In this document: positions 23,624-31,877 of the stretch, one piece after another
Position numbering within the stretch: position 1 is the first letter of the stretch
How the letters are laid out: each line of letters opens with the position of its first letter
Assembly: GCF_003850245.1 (NCBI RefSeq)
Contig: NZ_CP031015.1
Span: 124,001 to 188,000 of the forward strand
Source: Microbacterium sp. ABRD28
GTDB lineage: Bacteria > Actinomycetota > Actinomycetes > Actinomycetales > Microbacteriaceae
Direction of reading: 5' to 3'
Length of the DNA stretch: 64,000 nucleotides
Position numbers and translations under genes: made by a program
Notes under the pieces: model-generated
Told to the model about the DNA's origin: nothing
The model's input: only the letters and a program-made list of their open reading frames with translations
Database searches by the model: none

Positions 23624-24508
23624 ATGGATTCACGCGTCGCCTTGGTCACCGGAGCATCCTCGGGAATCGGAGAGGCCACCGTCCTCGAACTGATCCGCCG
23701 CGGATTCGTCGTCTACGCGGGAGCGAGGCGTGTCGAGCGCATGGCGCACCTCGCCGATCACGGCGCCCGCGTCATCCACCTGGATGTCACCGACGACGAA
23801 TCGATGACGGCTGCCGTCACCGGCATCCTGAATGATCGAGGGCGCATCGACGTGCTCGTCAACAACGCCGGCTACGGCTCGTACGGGGCCGTCGAAGACG
23901 TGCCGATCGACGAGGCGCGACGCCAGTTCGAGGTCAACATCTTCGGGCTCGCGCGGCTCACCCAGCTCGTGCTGCCGACGATGCGGCGCCAGCGCCGGGG
24001 CACGATCGTCAACATCTCCTCGATCGGGGGCCGCATCTACGAGCCGCTCGGCGCCTGGTATCACGCGACCAAGTACGCCGTGGAGGGACTCAGCAACTCG
24101 CTGCGGGTCGAGGTCGAGCCGCACGGGGTGCGGGTGGTGCTGATCCGTCCCGGGGCGATCCGCACCGAGTGGAACGAGATCTCGCGGCGGAGCGCCCTCG
24201 AGGTCTCGGGCGAGACCGCGTACGGCCCGCAGGCGCACGCGCTCGTGCGGGCGCTGAGCGCGGCCGACACCGAGAGGGCGCCGGGGCCGGCGGTCGTCGC
24301 CGAGGCGATCGGGCGGGCCGTGGATGCCGCGAAGCCGCGCATCCGGTACACCGTCCCCTTCGCCGCGAAGGCGATCGTGTTCGCCCGCTGGCTGCTGCCC
24401 GACCGGGTCTTCGACGCCGCGGTGCACCGCGTGTTCGGGGTCACTCCCGCCGATCGGCTGGCCGCGGAGGAGTCGGCCGCGGGCGCGCGGGTGGAGAGCG
24501 TGGGCTGA
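23624..24508 (+). CDS. Short-chain dehydrogenase/reductase
   Basis: Classical SDR of 294 residues: cofactor loop TGASSGIG, LDVTDD, NNAGYGSYG, catalytic Ser in NISSIGG and YHATK (Tyr-x3-Lys), then RPGAIRTEW. The Arg after strand two (GARRVERM) suggests NADP(H). The extended C-terminus (KPRIRYTVPFAAKAIVFARWLLPDR) matches oxidoreductases of the retinol/hydroxysteroid-dehydrogenase-like group. ATG 23624 is preferred over GTG 23615. Substrate unknown; it is transcribed alone, divergently from the SGNH gene. Confidence 0.9.
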   Translation: MDSRVALVTGASSGIGEATVLELIRRGFVVYAGARRVERMAHLADHGARVIHLDVTDDESMTAAVTGILNDRGRIDVLVNNAGYGSYGAVEDVPIDEARRQFEVNIFGLARLTQLVLPTMRRQRRGTIVNISSIGGRIYEPLGAWYHATKYAVEGLSNSLRVEVEPHGVRVVLIRPGAIRTEWNEISRRSALEVSGETAYGPQAHALVRALSAADTERAPGPAVVAEAIGRAVDAAKPRIRYTVPFAAKAIVFARWLLPDRVFDAAVHRVFGVTPADRLAAEESAAGARVESVG

Positions 24509-24533
24509 CGGAGACTCGCGCGGGCGGGCCCGG

Positions 24534-24968
24534 TCAGTCCGCGGTGGCCCGCAACAGGCACGCCTCGGCGGCGACCCAGCCGAGCATCGCGCACTTCACG
24601 CGCATGACGTAGCGGGCGACGCCCCGAAAGGCTGCGGCATCTTCGAGACGCTCGGGCGGCTCGACGCCCGGCGAGCGCAGCATGGTGCGGAAGTCCTCGA
24701 TGAGCGCCCGCGCCGTGTCGACGTCAACGCCCGTCAGCAGGCCCGACATCACCGACGCCGATGCCATGGAGATGCTGCAGCCCTGCCCCTCCCAGGCGAG
24801 CTCGCTCACGACTCCGTCCTCGACCGCGAGGCCGAGGGTGATCTCGTCGCCGCACGACGGGTTCAGCTCGTGATGGGTCACGGCGAAGCCCGCGACATCG
24901 CCTCGGCCCTCGGGGTGACGCGAGTGGTCGAGGATCACCTCGCGGTACAAGCTCTCGAGATCACTCAT
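24534..24968 (-). CDS. sufU: Iron-sulfur cluster assembly protein SufU
   Basis: This 144-residue IscU-like protein starts SDLESLYREVILDHSRHP and has the three conserved Cys: NPSCGDEI, WEGQGCSISMAS and VKCAMLGW. The insertion before the third Cys marks SufU rather than IscU. SufU is a zinc-dependent sulfur acceptor that takes persulfide sulfur from SufS. ATGA overlap with sufS upstream shows co-translation. Other suf genes (sufBDC) are not in the window. Confidence 0.95.
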   Translation of the reverse strand: MSDLESLYREVILDHSRHPEGRGDVAGFAVTHHELNPSCGDEITLGLAVEDGVVSELAWEGQGCSISMASASVMSGLLTGVDVDTARALIEDFRTMLRSPGVEPPERLEDAAAFRGVARYVMRVKCAMLGWVAAEACLLRATAD

Positions 24969-26227
24969 CGGTCGGCTCCGAAGAAGGGGCGCACCTCGGC
25001 GAGCGCGGCGGCGAAGCGCGCGACCTCGGCGGCGTCGGTATAGACGTAGGCGCTCGCGCGCGTGGTCGCCGCCACCCCGAGACGGCGGTGCAGGGGTTGG
25101 GCGCAGTGATGCCCGGTGCGCACCGTGATCCCCCGGTCGTCGAGGAACTGCCCGACGTCATGCGCGTGCACGCCGTCGACGACGAAGCTCACCAGCGGCC
25201 CCCGCGCGGCCCCGGCGGGCGCGCCGACCAGGCGCACGCCCGGCGTGCCGACGACCGCGTCGACCAGGAGGCCCGTCATCTCGTGCTCATGGGCGGCGAC
25301 AGCCGGCATCCCGATCGCCTGCAGGAAGTCGGATGCCGCAGCGAACCCGACCGCCTGGCTCACCGGCTGCGTGCCCGCCTCGAAGCGGGACGGGGCGGGG
25401 AGGAACTGCGCAGACTCCATCGTCACCGTGGTGATCGTCGACCCGCCGGTGCGGGCGGGCGGCAGCAGGTCGAGGAGGTCCTTGCGGCCCCACAGCGCGC
25501 CGATGCCGGTGGGCCCCAGCATCTTGTGGGCCGAGAACGCCGCGAAGTCGACCCCGAGGGCGGAGAAGTCCACCGGATGATGCGGCACCGACTGACACGC
25601 ATCGAGCACCGTCAGCGCACCCACGCGCTCGGCGAGGGCGACGACGTCGGCGACGGGAGCGACCATGCCGGTGACATTGGAGACGTGGGCGAAGGCGATG
25701 ACCCGGGTGCGCGGGGTGACCACGGCCGCGAGCGCATCGACGTTCCAGAGACCGTCATCGTCCGTCGCCGCCCACCGGAGGGTCGCACCGGTTCGTGCCG
25801 CGAGGCGCTGCCAGGGGATGAGGTTGGCGTGATGCTCGGCCTCGGTAACGACGATCTCGTCACCGGGCCCGAGGCCGAACCGGGCCCGGGCGTCGTCGCC
25901 GCCGAGGCCCAGCGCGGCATCCGACATGCCCAGAGACACCATGTTGATCGCGTCGGTGGCGTTCTCGGTCCACACGATCTCATCGGCCGCCGCCCCCACG
26001 AACGAGGCGACCCGCGCGCGGGCGTCTTCGAACGCCTGGGTCGCCGCCCCGGTCGCCATGCTCGAGCCCCGATGGACCGCGGCGTAATCGGCGGCCACGA
26101 ACGTCGCCTCGGCGTCGATCACCTGCCGCGGGCGCTGCGAGGTCGCCGCGGAGTCGAGGTACGCGCGACCGGGATGCGCGGCGAGGAAGGGGAAGTCGTC
26201 GCGCACGCGAGTCGGGATGGTGTTCAT
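24965..26227 (-). CDS. sufS: Cysteine desulfurase SufS
   Basis: A 420-residue fold-type I PLP enzyme: YLDSAATSQRPRQVI, EAEHHANLIPWQ, FAHVSNVTGM, DACQSVPHHPVD, PLP Lys in AFSAHKMLGPTGIG and the active Cys in RTGHHCAQPLHRR. It removes sulfur from cysteine as a protein persulfide for Fe-S clusters and passes it to SufU, encoded just downstream with a four-base overlap. ATG 26227; an upstream continuation of the frame runs antiparallel through the MFS gene and is not real. Confidence 0.95.
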   Translation of the reverse strand: MNTIPTRVRDDFPFLAAHPGRAYLDSAATSQRPRQVIDAEATFVAADYAAVHRGSSMATGAATQAFEDARARVASFVGAAADEIVWTENATDAINMVSLGMSDAALGLGGDDARARFGLGPGDEIVVTEAEHHANLIPWQRLAARTGATLRWAATDDDGLWNVDALAAVVTPRTRVIAFAHVSNVTGMVAPVADVVALAERVGALTVLDACQSVPHHPVDFSALGVDFAAFSAHKMLGPTGIGALWGRKDLLDLLPPARTGGSTITTVTMESAQFLPAPSRFEAGTQPVSQAVGFAAASDFLQAIGMPAVAAHEHEMTGLLVDAVVGTPGVRLVGAPAGAARGPLVSFVVDGVHAHDVGQFLDDRGITVRTGHHCAQPLHRRLGVAATTRASAYVYTDAAEVARFAAALAEVRPFFGADR

Positions 26228-26268
26228 CACCCTCCAGTCTCTCGCGGATCGACGCCGCGCGCTCCCGG

Positions 26269-27810
26269 TCAGGCGGTCGTGGTCGACGGCCGCCGCGGCG
26301 GCACGAGGGCGATGCAGACGACGGCAGTCGCGGCCAGCACCGCCGCGGCGACCCAGGATGCCGACCCGAGGCCGATCGCGAAGGCATCGCGCGCAGCCTC
26401 GGCGATGGCGTCGCCTGCCGGGCCGAAGGCCTCGGAGGCCCCGATCGCCGCACCGGCCCCCGACTCGATCACCTCCTGGGCCGGCTCGGGCACCCCGTCG
26501 AGCACGCCGGCGATCTCGTCGCGATAGCTCGACAGCAGCACGCTGGAGAGCACCGCGATGCCGAGCACCCCACCGACCTCGCGGGTGATGTCGTTCACCG
26601 CGCTCGCGATCGACCGACGCTCGGCGGGCAAGCCCTCGATGATCAGCTCGGTGCCCGGGGTGATGCCCATTCCGAACCCGACCCCGAAGACGGCCAGCGC
26701 GACGGCGAGCACCCAGATCGAGGCGTCCGTTCCCTCGGCGAGCGTCACGGCGGCCCCGGCGAAGCCGGCCGCCATCAGCACGAGGCCGAGCGCGCCCGGC
26801 GTCCCCTGCCCGAACCGCTTGGCCAACGCCACCGATCCGCCGATGCCCGCCCCCACTCCCACCGGAATGACCAGCAGCGACAGCGCCGCCCCGAGAGGAG
26901 TGAACTCCTGCACGAGCTGGAGGTACTGCGGCGCCAGAACGAAGAGACCGAGCGAGGCGAAGAACTGGGCGGTGACGATGAGAGACCCGGCCGACAGGCC
27001 GCGACTGCGGAACAGTCGCACGTCGAGCGACGGATGCTTCGCCCGCAGCTGATGCACGATGAACGCGCCGACACCGAGGATGCCGACGACGAGCGCCGCG
27101 AGCACCAGCGGGTCGTCCCACCCCCGCTTGGGCCCCTCGATGACGGCGAAGACGATGCCGGTGAGCGCGAGAACCGACCAGAGCGCCGCGAGCGGGTCGG
27201 CCGACAGGCGCGGGTTGCGGTTCTGCGCCACGAGGATCACCGACGGGATGACGAGAAGCAGCGCCACCCCGCCGAAGAGAAGCTGCACACTCCCCCACCA
27301 GAACCACTCCAGGAGCACCCCCGCGACGATCGTCCCGCCGACAGCGCCGGCCGAACTCACCCCCGACCACACGGCGATGGCGAAGGTCCGCCGCTCGGGC
27401 GGATAGGCGTCGACGAGCGCCGACAGGGTCACCGGGAAGATGGCCGCGGCGCCCGCCCCCGAGATCGCGCGGAGGGCGATGAACCAGGCGGGATCGGGCG
27501 CGAAGGCCGAAGCGACGGATGCCGCGCCGAAGACGGCCAAGCCGACGATGATGACCGTCCGCCGACCGATCTTGTCCGCCAACAACCCCGCCGTCAGCAG
27601 GAACGCGGCGAAGGTGAGCGCGTAGGCGTCGATGATCCAGGTCAACTCCGACTGATCGGCCTCGAGGTCGGTCGCGATGTCCGGAAGAGCGATCGCGAGG
27701 GCGGAGTTCCCCGCGACGACGAGTGCGAGCGCGACGCACAGGCTGATGAGAAGGCCCCGCAGCCGCCCCTCGGACGAGGTGCGGGGCGTGGTGACGCTCT
27801 GAGCGGACAT
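26269..27810 (-). CDS. MFS drug exporter, DHA2 (14-helix) type
   Basis: At 513 residues with about 14 helices this is a DHA2-family proton antiporter: motif A region LLADKIGRRTVIIVGL, motif C-like ISGAGAAAIFPVTLSALV, and motif-rich ends such as GMGITPGTELIIEGLPAERRSIASAVNDITREVGG in pieces. The family exports cationic or lipophilic compounds. It is divergent from a MarR gene (27887) with an inverted repeat in the shared 76-base gap, the standard repressor-pump pair. The substrate cannot be predicted. Confidence 0.92.
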   Translation of the reverse strand: MSAQSVTTPRTSSEGRLRGLLISLCVALALVVAGNSALAIALPDIATDLEADQSELTWIIDAYALTFAAFLLTAGLLADKIGRRTVIIVGLAVFGAASVASAFAPDPAWFIALRAISGAGAAAIFPVTLSALVDAYPPERRTFAIAVWSGVSSAGAVGGTIVAGVLLEWFWWGSVQLLFGGVALLLVIPSVILVAQNRNPRLSADPLAALWSVLALTGIVFAVIEGPKRGWDDPLVLAALVVGILGVGAFIVHQLRAKHPSLDVRLFRSRGLSAGSLIVTAQFFASLGLFVLAPQYLQLVQEFTPLGAALSLLVIPVGVGAGIGGSVALAKRFGQGTPGALGLVLMAAGFAGAAVTLAEGTDASIWVLAVALAVFGVGFGMGITPGTELIIEGLPAERRSIASAVNDITREVGGVLGIAVLSSVLLSSYRDEIAGVLDGVPEPAQEVIESGAGAAIGASEAFGPAGDAIAEAARDAFAIGLGSASWVAAAVLAATAVVCIALVPPRRPSTTTA

Positions 27811-27821
27811 GACTTTCCCTT

Positions 27822-27862
27822 CGGATTCGGAATGATTTGGTTTCCATATTCTTCCGATTCCG
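27822..27862. promoter_or_regulatory. Inverted-repeat operator between MFS pump and marR
   Basis: CGGATTCGGAA (27822-27832) and TTCCGATTCCG (27852-27862) are inverted repeats matching at 10 of 11 positions with a 19-base AT-rich spacer. They sit between the divergent pump and marR starts, where both promoters must lie. A MarR dimer pair could bind the two arms. Each arm also contains a shorter GGAA/TTCC repeat. Confidence 0.6.
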
Positions 27863-27886
27863 CAGAGTTGTCAATAGACTCGGGAT

Positions 27887-28423
27887 ATGGCCTCCGCCCC
27901 CTCCGACGACCACGCCCAGCCCGACGACTACGACGACATCGAGCACCTGGAACGCGGACGCACCGACGCCCACGAGGTGAGCTGGGCGCTGCGCGACCTC
28001 AATCGCGCGACGGCGGATGTGGAGCGGGCACTCGCGGAGCACATGCACCTGCGCCCCATGGACTACGACGCCATCGGACACCTCATGGAATCCGAGCGCT
28101 CGCCGCTCGGCACCCTCGAGCTGGCCGCACGCCTGCGCATCAGCCCGGGGTCGGCGACCGAGCTGGTCGACCGCCTCGAGCGGGCGGGTCACGTCGCCCG
28201 GGAGCGCAGCCCGCGCGATCGCCGCCGGGTTCAGCTGACGGTGCAGCCGCAGGCGGTCGACCAGGTGATCGGAGGGCTCACACCGCTGTTCCGCACCCTC
28301 GACGATCTCGCCGACGAGTACTCCGAGGAGCAGCAGCGGGCGATCGCCGACTACCTCCGGCGGGCCGCCGCGCACACCCGCACGTTCATGGCGGGCCTGG
28401 ATGCTGATAACCTCCCTTCGTGA
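27887..28423 (+). CDS. MarR-family regulator of the divergent MFS pump
   Basis: The 178-residue protein has an acidic N-terminal tail and the MarR fold: LRPMDYDAIGHLME, TLELAARLRISPGSATELVDRLERAGHVARE (winged helix recognition), SPRDRRRVQLTVQ (wing) and a C-terminal dimer helix. It is divergent from the exporter gene, so repression of pump and self through the inverted repeat at 27822-27862 is likely. Its last codons overlap the first codon of the Cys-rich leader (28420), so leader expression might also depend on its transcript. Confidence 0.9.
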   Translation: MASAPSDDHAQPDDYDDIEHLERGRTDAHEVSWALRDLNRATADVERALAEHMHLRPMDYDAIGHLMESERSPLGTLELAARLRISPGSATELVDRLERAGHVARERSPRDRRRVQLTVQPQAVDQVIGGLTPLFRTLDDLADEYSEEQQRAIADYLRRAAAHTRTFMAGLDADNLPS

Positions 28424-28449
28424 CCCTGACGTGTCGTTGTTGTGAGTGA
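28420..28449 (+). CDS. Cys-rich leader peptide (attenuator uORF)
   Basis: GTG 28420 opens a nine-codon frame: M-T-L-T-C-R-C-C-E then TGA 28447. The Cys codons are TGT, CGT(Arg), TGT, TGT, unusual choices in a genome that favours TGC. A TGATAA-type -10 lies 10-15 bases before the GTG, compatible with leaderless transcription. It precedes the PLP sulfur enzyme gene (28522) and is overlapped by a hairpin, matching the Cys uORF attenuators reported upstream of sulfur genes in mycobacteria. The frame is too short to prove by composition. Confidence 0.6.
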   Translation: MTLTCRCCE

Positions 28450-28514
28450 GCGCCCCTCGGCGCGCCTTCGACGACCACTCACCTCCGGTTGCCACGAGCA
28501 GCCCTTACTCAGGA
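28442..28514 (+). promoter_or_regulatory. Mutually exclusive hairpins of a cysteine attenuator
   Basis: GTGAGTG (28442-28448), which includes the end and stop of the Cys leader, can pair with CACTCAC (28476-28482). The overlapping TGAGTGAG (28443-28450) can instead pair with CTTACTCA (28504-28511; one G-U pair), whose last base begins the AGGA ribosome site (28511-28514) of the following gene. A ribosome stalled at the Cys codons would free one partner and change access to that site. This is a model from pairing alone. Confidence 0.5.
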
Positions 28515-28521
28515 ACACACC

Positions 28522-29472
28522 GTGCGCTACGCCTCCCACGTCGCCGACCTCGTCGGCCACACTCCCCTCGTCCGCCTGAACCGCGTCGTCGCTGATGTCA
28601 AGCCGACCGTGCTGGCGAAGGTCGAGTACTTCAACCCCGGCGGATCGGTCAAGGACCGCATCGCGCGTCGCATGATCGACGCCGCCGAAGAGAGCGGCCA
28701 GCTCCAGCCCGGCGGCACGATCGTCGAGGCCACGAGCGGCAACACCGGCGTGGGCCTGGCCCTCGTCGCCCTCCAGCGCGGGTACCGCATGATCTTCGTG
28801 GTGCCCGAGAAGTTCTCCGGCGAGAAGACCGCGGTCCTCCGGGCCTACGGCGCCGAGATCGTCACCGTTCCGACGAACGTGCCGCCGGATCATCCCGACT
28901 CCTACTATTCGGTCAGCGACCGGCTGGCCGAGGAGATCCCGGGGGCGTTCAAGCCCAACCAGTTCGCCAACATCAACGGGCCGCTCTCGCACTACGAGAC
29001 CACCGGCCCGGAGATCTGGGACGACACCGAGGGCCGGGTCACCCACCTCGTCGCGGGCATCGGCACCGGGGGCACGATCACCGGCACGGGCAAGTATCTG
29101 AAGGATGTCTCCGACGGCCGCGTCACGGTCATCGGCGCCGACCCCGAGGGCTCGATCTACTCCGGCGGCCCGGTGCACGGCTACCTCGTCGAGGGCGTGG
29201 GCGAGGACTTCTGGCCCACCACCTTCGATCCGAACGTGGTCGACCGCTATGAGCGGGTGGATGACCGCGAGTCGTTCGAGATGACCCGGCGCCTGGCGCG
29301 CGAGGAGGGCCTCCTCGTCGGAGGATCGTGCGGGATGGCGGTCGTCGCCGCCCTTCGCACCGCACGCGATCTCGGCGAGGACGACGTGGTCGTCGTCATC
29401 CTTCCCGACTCCGGCCGCGGCTACATCAGCAAGATCTTCGATGACGAATGGATGACGAGGAACCTGCCGTGA
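28522..29472 (+). CDS. PLP-dependent cystathionine beta-synthase / cysteine synthase
   Basis: GTG 28522 has AGGA seven bases ahead. The 316-residue fold-type II PLP enzyme shows GHTPLVRLNRV, PLP Lys in PGGSVKDR, SGNTGVGLA (substrate loop), GIGTGGTITG (phosphate loop) and LPDSGRGYISK at the end. It lacks C-terminal CBS regulatory domains. GSVKDR and YYSVSDRLAEEI are typical of the actinobacterial CBS/OAS thiolyase group, but the following cystathionine gamma-synthase favours a cystathionine beta-synthase role in transsulfuration. It is controlled by the putative Cys leader upstream; GTGA overlap couples it to the next gene. Confidence 0.88.
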   Translation: MRYASHVADLVGHTPLVRLNRVVADVKPTVLAKVEYFNPGGSVKDRIARRMIDAAEESGQLQPGGTIVEATSGNTGVGLALVALQRGYRMIFVVPEKFSGEKTAVLRAYGAEIVTVPTNVPPDHPDSYYSVSDRLAEEIPGAFKPNQFANINGPLSHYETTGPEIWDDTEGRVTHLVAGIGTGGTITGTGKYLKDVSDGRVTVIGADPEGSIYSGGPVHGYLVEGVGEDFWPTTFDPNVVDRYERVDDRESFEMTRRLAREEGLLVGGSCGMAVVAALRTARDLGEDDVVVVILPDSGRGYISKIFDDEWMTRNLP

Positions 29473-30626
29473 GCGTCGACAAGAGCACCCACCGCTTCGA
29501 CAGCCTCGCCGTCCACGCCGGTCAGGAGTTCGACCCCACCACCGGAGCGGTGATCCCCCCGGTGCATTTCTCCACCACCTTCGCGCAGGACGGCATCGGC
29601 GGGCTCCGCCAGGGCTACGAGTACGGCCGGAGCGGCAACCCGACCCGCACGGCCCTACAGCGTCAGCTCGCGGCCCTCGAGGGCGGCGCCCACGCCTTCT
29701 CGTTCTCGTCGGGCCTTTCCGCCGAAGACGCGCTGCTGCGCGCGACACTGAAGCCCGGCGACAGCGTGCTGCTCGGCAACGACGTCTACGGCGGCACCCA
29801 CCGGCTGCTGGCCCGCGTGCTCGCGCCGTGGGGTGTGCAGATGCGCACGGTCGAGATGTCCGACGCCGCGGCGGTCCGCTCCGCCCTCGCCGAGCGCCCC
29901 GCGCAGCTGGTGTGGGTCGAGACGCCGTCGAACCCCCTGCTGAAGATCACCGACATCGCCGAGCTCGCCGCGATCGGGCACGAGGCCGGAGCGCTCGTCG
30001 TCGTCGACAACACCTTCGCCACCCCAGCGCTGCAGCGTCCCCTCGCCCTCGGCGCCGACGTCGTCGTCCACTCGGTGACGAAGTACCTCGGCGGGCACTC
30101 CGATGTCGTCGGCGGCGCGCTCGTGCTCGATGACGACGAGCTCGCCGAGAAGATCGGGTTCCTGCAGTTCGCCGTCGGCGCGGTCTCGGGGCCGATGGAC
30201 GCGTGGCTGGCCTCACGGGGTATCAAGACCCTCGGAATCCGGATGGCACGCCACAGCGCCAACGCGGCCGCGATCGCCGCCTTCCTCCGAGACCACTCCC
30301 ACGTTGCGCACGTGTACTACCCCGGGCTGGAAGACCATCCCGGTCATGCCATCGCGGCGCGTCAGATGTCGGACTTCGGCGGCATCGTCTCGGTCGCCTT
30401 CGAGTCGGGCGAACTCGCCCGCCGGTTCGCGGAGTCGACGGCGCTCTTCCAGCTCGCCGAGTCGCTCGGCGGCGTGGAGTCGCTCGTGAACTACCCCGAT
30501 GCGATGACCCACGCCTCGGTGCGGGGTACCGACGCAGCCGTGCCGGTCGAGGTCGTGCGCCTGTCGGTGGGGATCGAAGACCCCGCCGACCTCATCGCCG
30601 ACATCGAGCAGGCGCTGCGCGCCTAG
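29469..30626 (+). CDS. metB: Cystathionine gamma-synthase / lyase
   Basis: The 385-residue Cys/Met metabolism PLP enzyme begins RFDSLAVHAGQEFDPTTGAVIPP and has YGRSGNPTR, the SFSSGLSAE helix, VVVDNTFATPALQRPL, PLP Lys in HSVTKYLGGHSD and the SLGGVESL(V)NYPD loop, ending with RLSVGIEDP. Synthase and lyase forms share these motifs, so the exact direction is not settled. It overlaps the upstream PLP gene by four bases (GTGA). Together they interconvert homocysteine and cysteine. A perfect terminator at 30655-30689 follows. Confidence 0.88.
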   Translation: MSVDKSTHRFDSLAVHAGQEFDPTTGAVIPPVHFSTTFAQDGIGGLRQGYEYGRSGNPTRTALQRQLAALEGGAHAFSFSSGLSAEDALLRATLKPGDSVLLGNDVYGGTHRLLARVLAPWGVQMRTVEMSDAAAVRSALAERPAQLVWVETPSNPLLKITDIAELAAIGHEAGALVVVDNTFATPALQRPLALGADVVVHSVTKYLGGHSDVVGGALVLDDDELAEKIGFLQFAVGAVSGPMDAWLASRGIKTLGIRMARHSANAAAIAAFLRDHSHVAHVYYPGLEDHPGHAIAARQMSDFGGIVSVAFESGELARRFAESTALFQLAESLGGVESLVNYPDAMTHASVRGTDAAVPVEVVRLSVGIEDPADLIADIEQALRA

Positions 30627-30654
30627 CCCACGCCTCCACCTCACCGGAGGCGAA

Positions 30655-30689
30655 ACGGCCCCGGCATCCGCAGGGGATGCCGGGGCCGT
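30655..30689. terminator. Fifteen-base-pair terminator hairpin
   Basis: Arms ACGGCCCCGGCATCC (30655-30669) and GGATGCCGGGGCCGT (30675-30689) are perfectly complementary with a five-base loop. It lies between the end of the cystathionine gamma-synthase gene (plus) and the end of the first csbD gene (minus, 30710), so it can serve both strands. Confidence 0.8.
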
Positions 30690-30709
30690 CGGTGTCGTGG
30701 GAGGACGTC

Positions 30710-30880
30710 TTACTTGAAGGCGTCCTTGACGTTCTCGCCGGCCTGCTTGACGTTGGCCTTGGTCTGGTCGCGCTCGCCTTCTGCCTCGAGACGCTCGTTG
30801 TCGGTGGCCTTGCCGAAGGCCTCCTTGGCCTTGCCCGTGGCTTCTTCGGCGGCGTTCTTGATCTTGTCGTCGAGTCCCAT
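30710..30880 (-). CDS. CsbD-family stress protein (copy 1)
   Basis: A 56-residue protein of the CsbD family: MGLDDKIKNAAEEATGKAKEAF, an acidic middle and ending KDAFK. It is made of two amphipathic Lys/Glu-rich helices and contains no Cys or enzyme motif. AAAGGAGAACC is a strong ribosome site before ATG 30880. CsbD proteins are induced by general stress and starvation in other bacteria; function is unknown. It is closely similar to the copy at 31031 (MGLDDKIKNAA start), so they arose by tandem duplication. Confidence 0.92.
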   Translation of the reverse strand: MGLDDKIKNAAEEATGKAKEAFGKATDNERLEAEGERDQTKANVKQAGENVKDAFK

Positions 30881-30984
30881 GATGGTTCTCCTTTCGATCG
30901 GCTGTCGTCGACGCTACGCCGACCGGCCTGAACGGGAAGGGACTTGCCAAGCCGTTGCGGGTGCGTTACACCGCGGAAAAGGTG

Positions 30985-31018
30985 AACGCCCCGACCGCTG
31001 TGGGACGGTCGGGACGTT
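30985..31018 (-). terminator. Terminator hairpin after csbD copy 2
   Basis: The core CCCGACCG (30990-30997) pairs with CGGTCGGG (31006-31013); outer bases AACG and CGTT extend the stem with one mismatch. It follows the stop of the second csbD gene (31031) on the minus strand and precedes the upstream region of the first copy, so the two csbD genes seem to have separate transcripts. Confidence 0.65.
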
Positions 31019-31030
31019 CGAGGGGCCGGC

Positions 31031-31204
31031 TTACTTCTTGAAGGCGTCCTTGACGTCTTCGCCGGCCTGCTTCATGTTCGCCTTGGACTGGTCGGCCTTG
31101 CCCTCGGCAGCGAGCTTGTCGTTGTCGGTCGCGTTGCCGATGACCTCCTTGGCCTTCCCGGCGATCTCCTGCGCGGCGTTCTTGATCTTGTCGTCGAGTC
31201 CCAT
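31031..31204 (-). CDS. CsbD-family stress protein (copy 2)
   Basis: A 57-residue CsbD paralogue: MGLDDKIKNAAQEIAGKAKEV, NDKLAAEGKADQSKA and ending KDAFKK. AAAGGAGACC precedes ATG 31204. It differs from copy 1 mainly in the middle, so both are under constraint. The gene follows the AmaP/Asp23 operon on the same strand after 58 bases, which places it in the same stress island; whether it shares that promoter is not clear. Confidence 0.92.
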   Translation of the reverse strand: MGLDDKIKNAAQEIAGKAKEVIGNATDNDKLAAEGKADQSKANMKQAGEDVKDAFKK

Positions 31205-31262
31205 GGGGGTCTCCTTTCTGTGTGTGTGTTTCTTCGGATGGGAGGGAACGTGAGGGGCCGGC

Positions 31263-31877
31263 TCAGGCGAGTCGGCGGTGGTCTGCGGCGAGCTTGGCCC
31301 GCAATCCCGAGTGCACCGAGATGTACGTGGGGATCTGCTGCCCGGTGACGATGGCGAGATTCGCCACGAGCCGATCGACGTCTTCGGCCAGCGCCCGCGG
31401 ATCGGTGTTCTGGCGGGGCGTGACCGCCACGTGCATGACCGGCTGCCGACGGATGTCGGCGGCCGACACCGACACCGACAGCACGTCGGGCCTGGTCGAC
31501 AGTGCGTTCTTGAGCGCGTCGGAGGCGAACCCCTCCCGCACGACCACGCGGCCGAGAGGCGTCTCGGACGCAGCCGATCGCAACACCACTCGGGAGCGCC
31601 CGCCTCCCACGCGGGTGAGGAGGAAGATCAGCAGGGCGACGGCGAGGACGATCACGGCGACCCCGCCGACGGCGACCCACGAGGCCGTGGTGGCACCGAT
31701 GGCGGTGGCCTCCGCTGCACCCGCGAGCCAGGAGTCGCCGGCCCCGGTCGCCGCCGACCACGCGTCCCGCGCGGGGTTCCAGGCGGTGGCGAGGACGGCT
31801 ACGGCACCCAGAGCGATGAGCACGAGGCCCACCACGAACAGAACGACGCGGTTCAGTACGCGATTGGTGTCGTTCAT
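31263..31877 (-). CDS. AmaP-like Asp23 membrane-anchor protein
   Basis: The 204-residue protein has two N-terminal helices (about 10-32 and 65-90) and a C-terminal cytoplasmic domain of Asp23-like type (DVLSVSVSAADIRRQPVMHVAVTPRQNTDP). In firmicutes AmaP tethers Asp23 to the membrane. It is the last gene of a five-gene operon joined by four-base overlaps (31874-31877). No other enzyme motif is visible. The assignment comes from position plus architecture. Confidence 0.78.
   Translation of the reverse strand: MNDTNRVLNRVVLFVVGLVLIALGAVAVLATAWNPARDAWSAATGAGDSWLAGAAEATAIGATTASWVAVGGVAVIVLAVALLIFLLTRVGGGRSRVVLRSAASETPLGRVVVREGFASDALKNALSTRPDVLSVSVSAADIRRQPVMHVAVTPRQNTDPRALAEDVDRLVANLAIVTGQQIPTYISVHSGLRAKLAADHRRLA

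Noticed and set aside
24965..28495. 1176-codon open frame on the minus strand running past sufS through the MFS gene
   Set aside because: High GC makes stop codons rare. Only the sufS part (24965-26227) has homology; the rest is a different frame of the MFS gene.
28424..28521. SAM or T-box riboswitch before the CBS-like gene
   Set aside because: The gap is too short, with no SAM-I core or T-box sequence; the Cys leader explains the region better.
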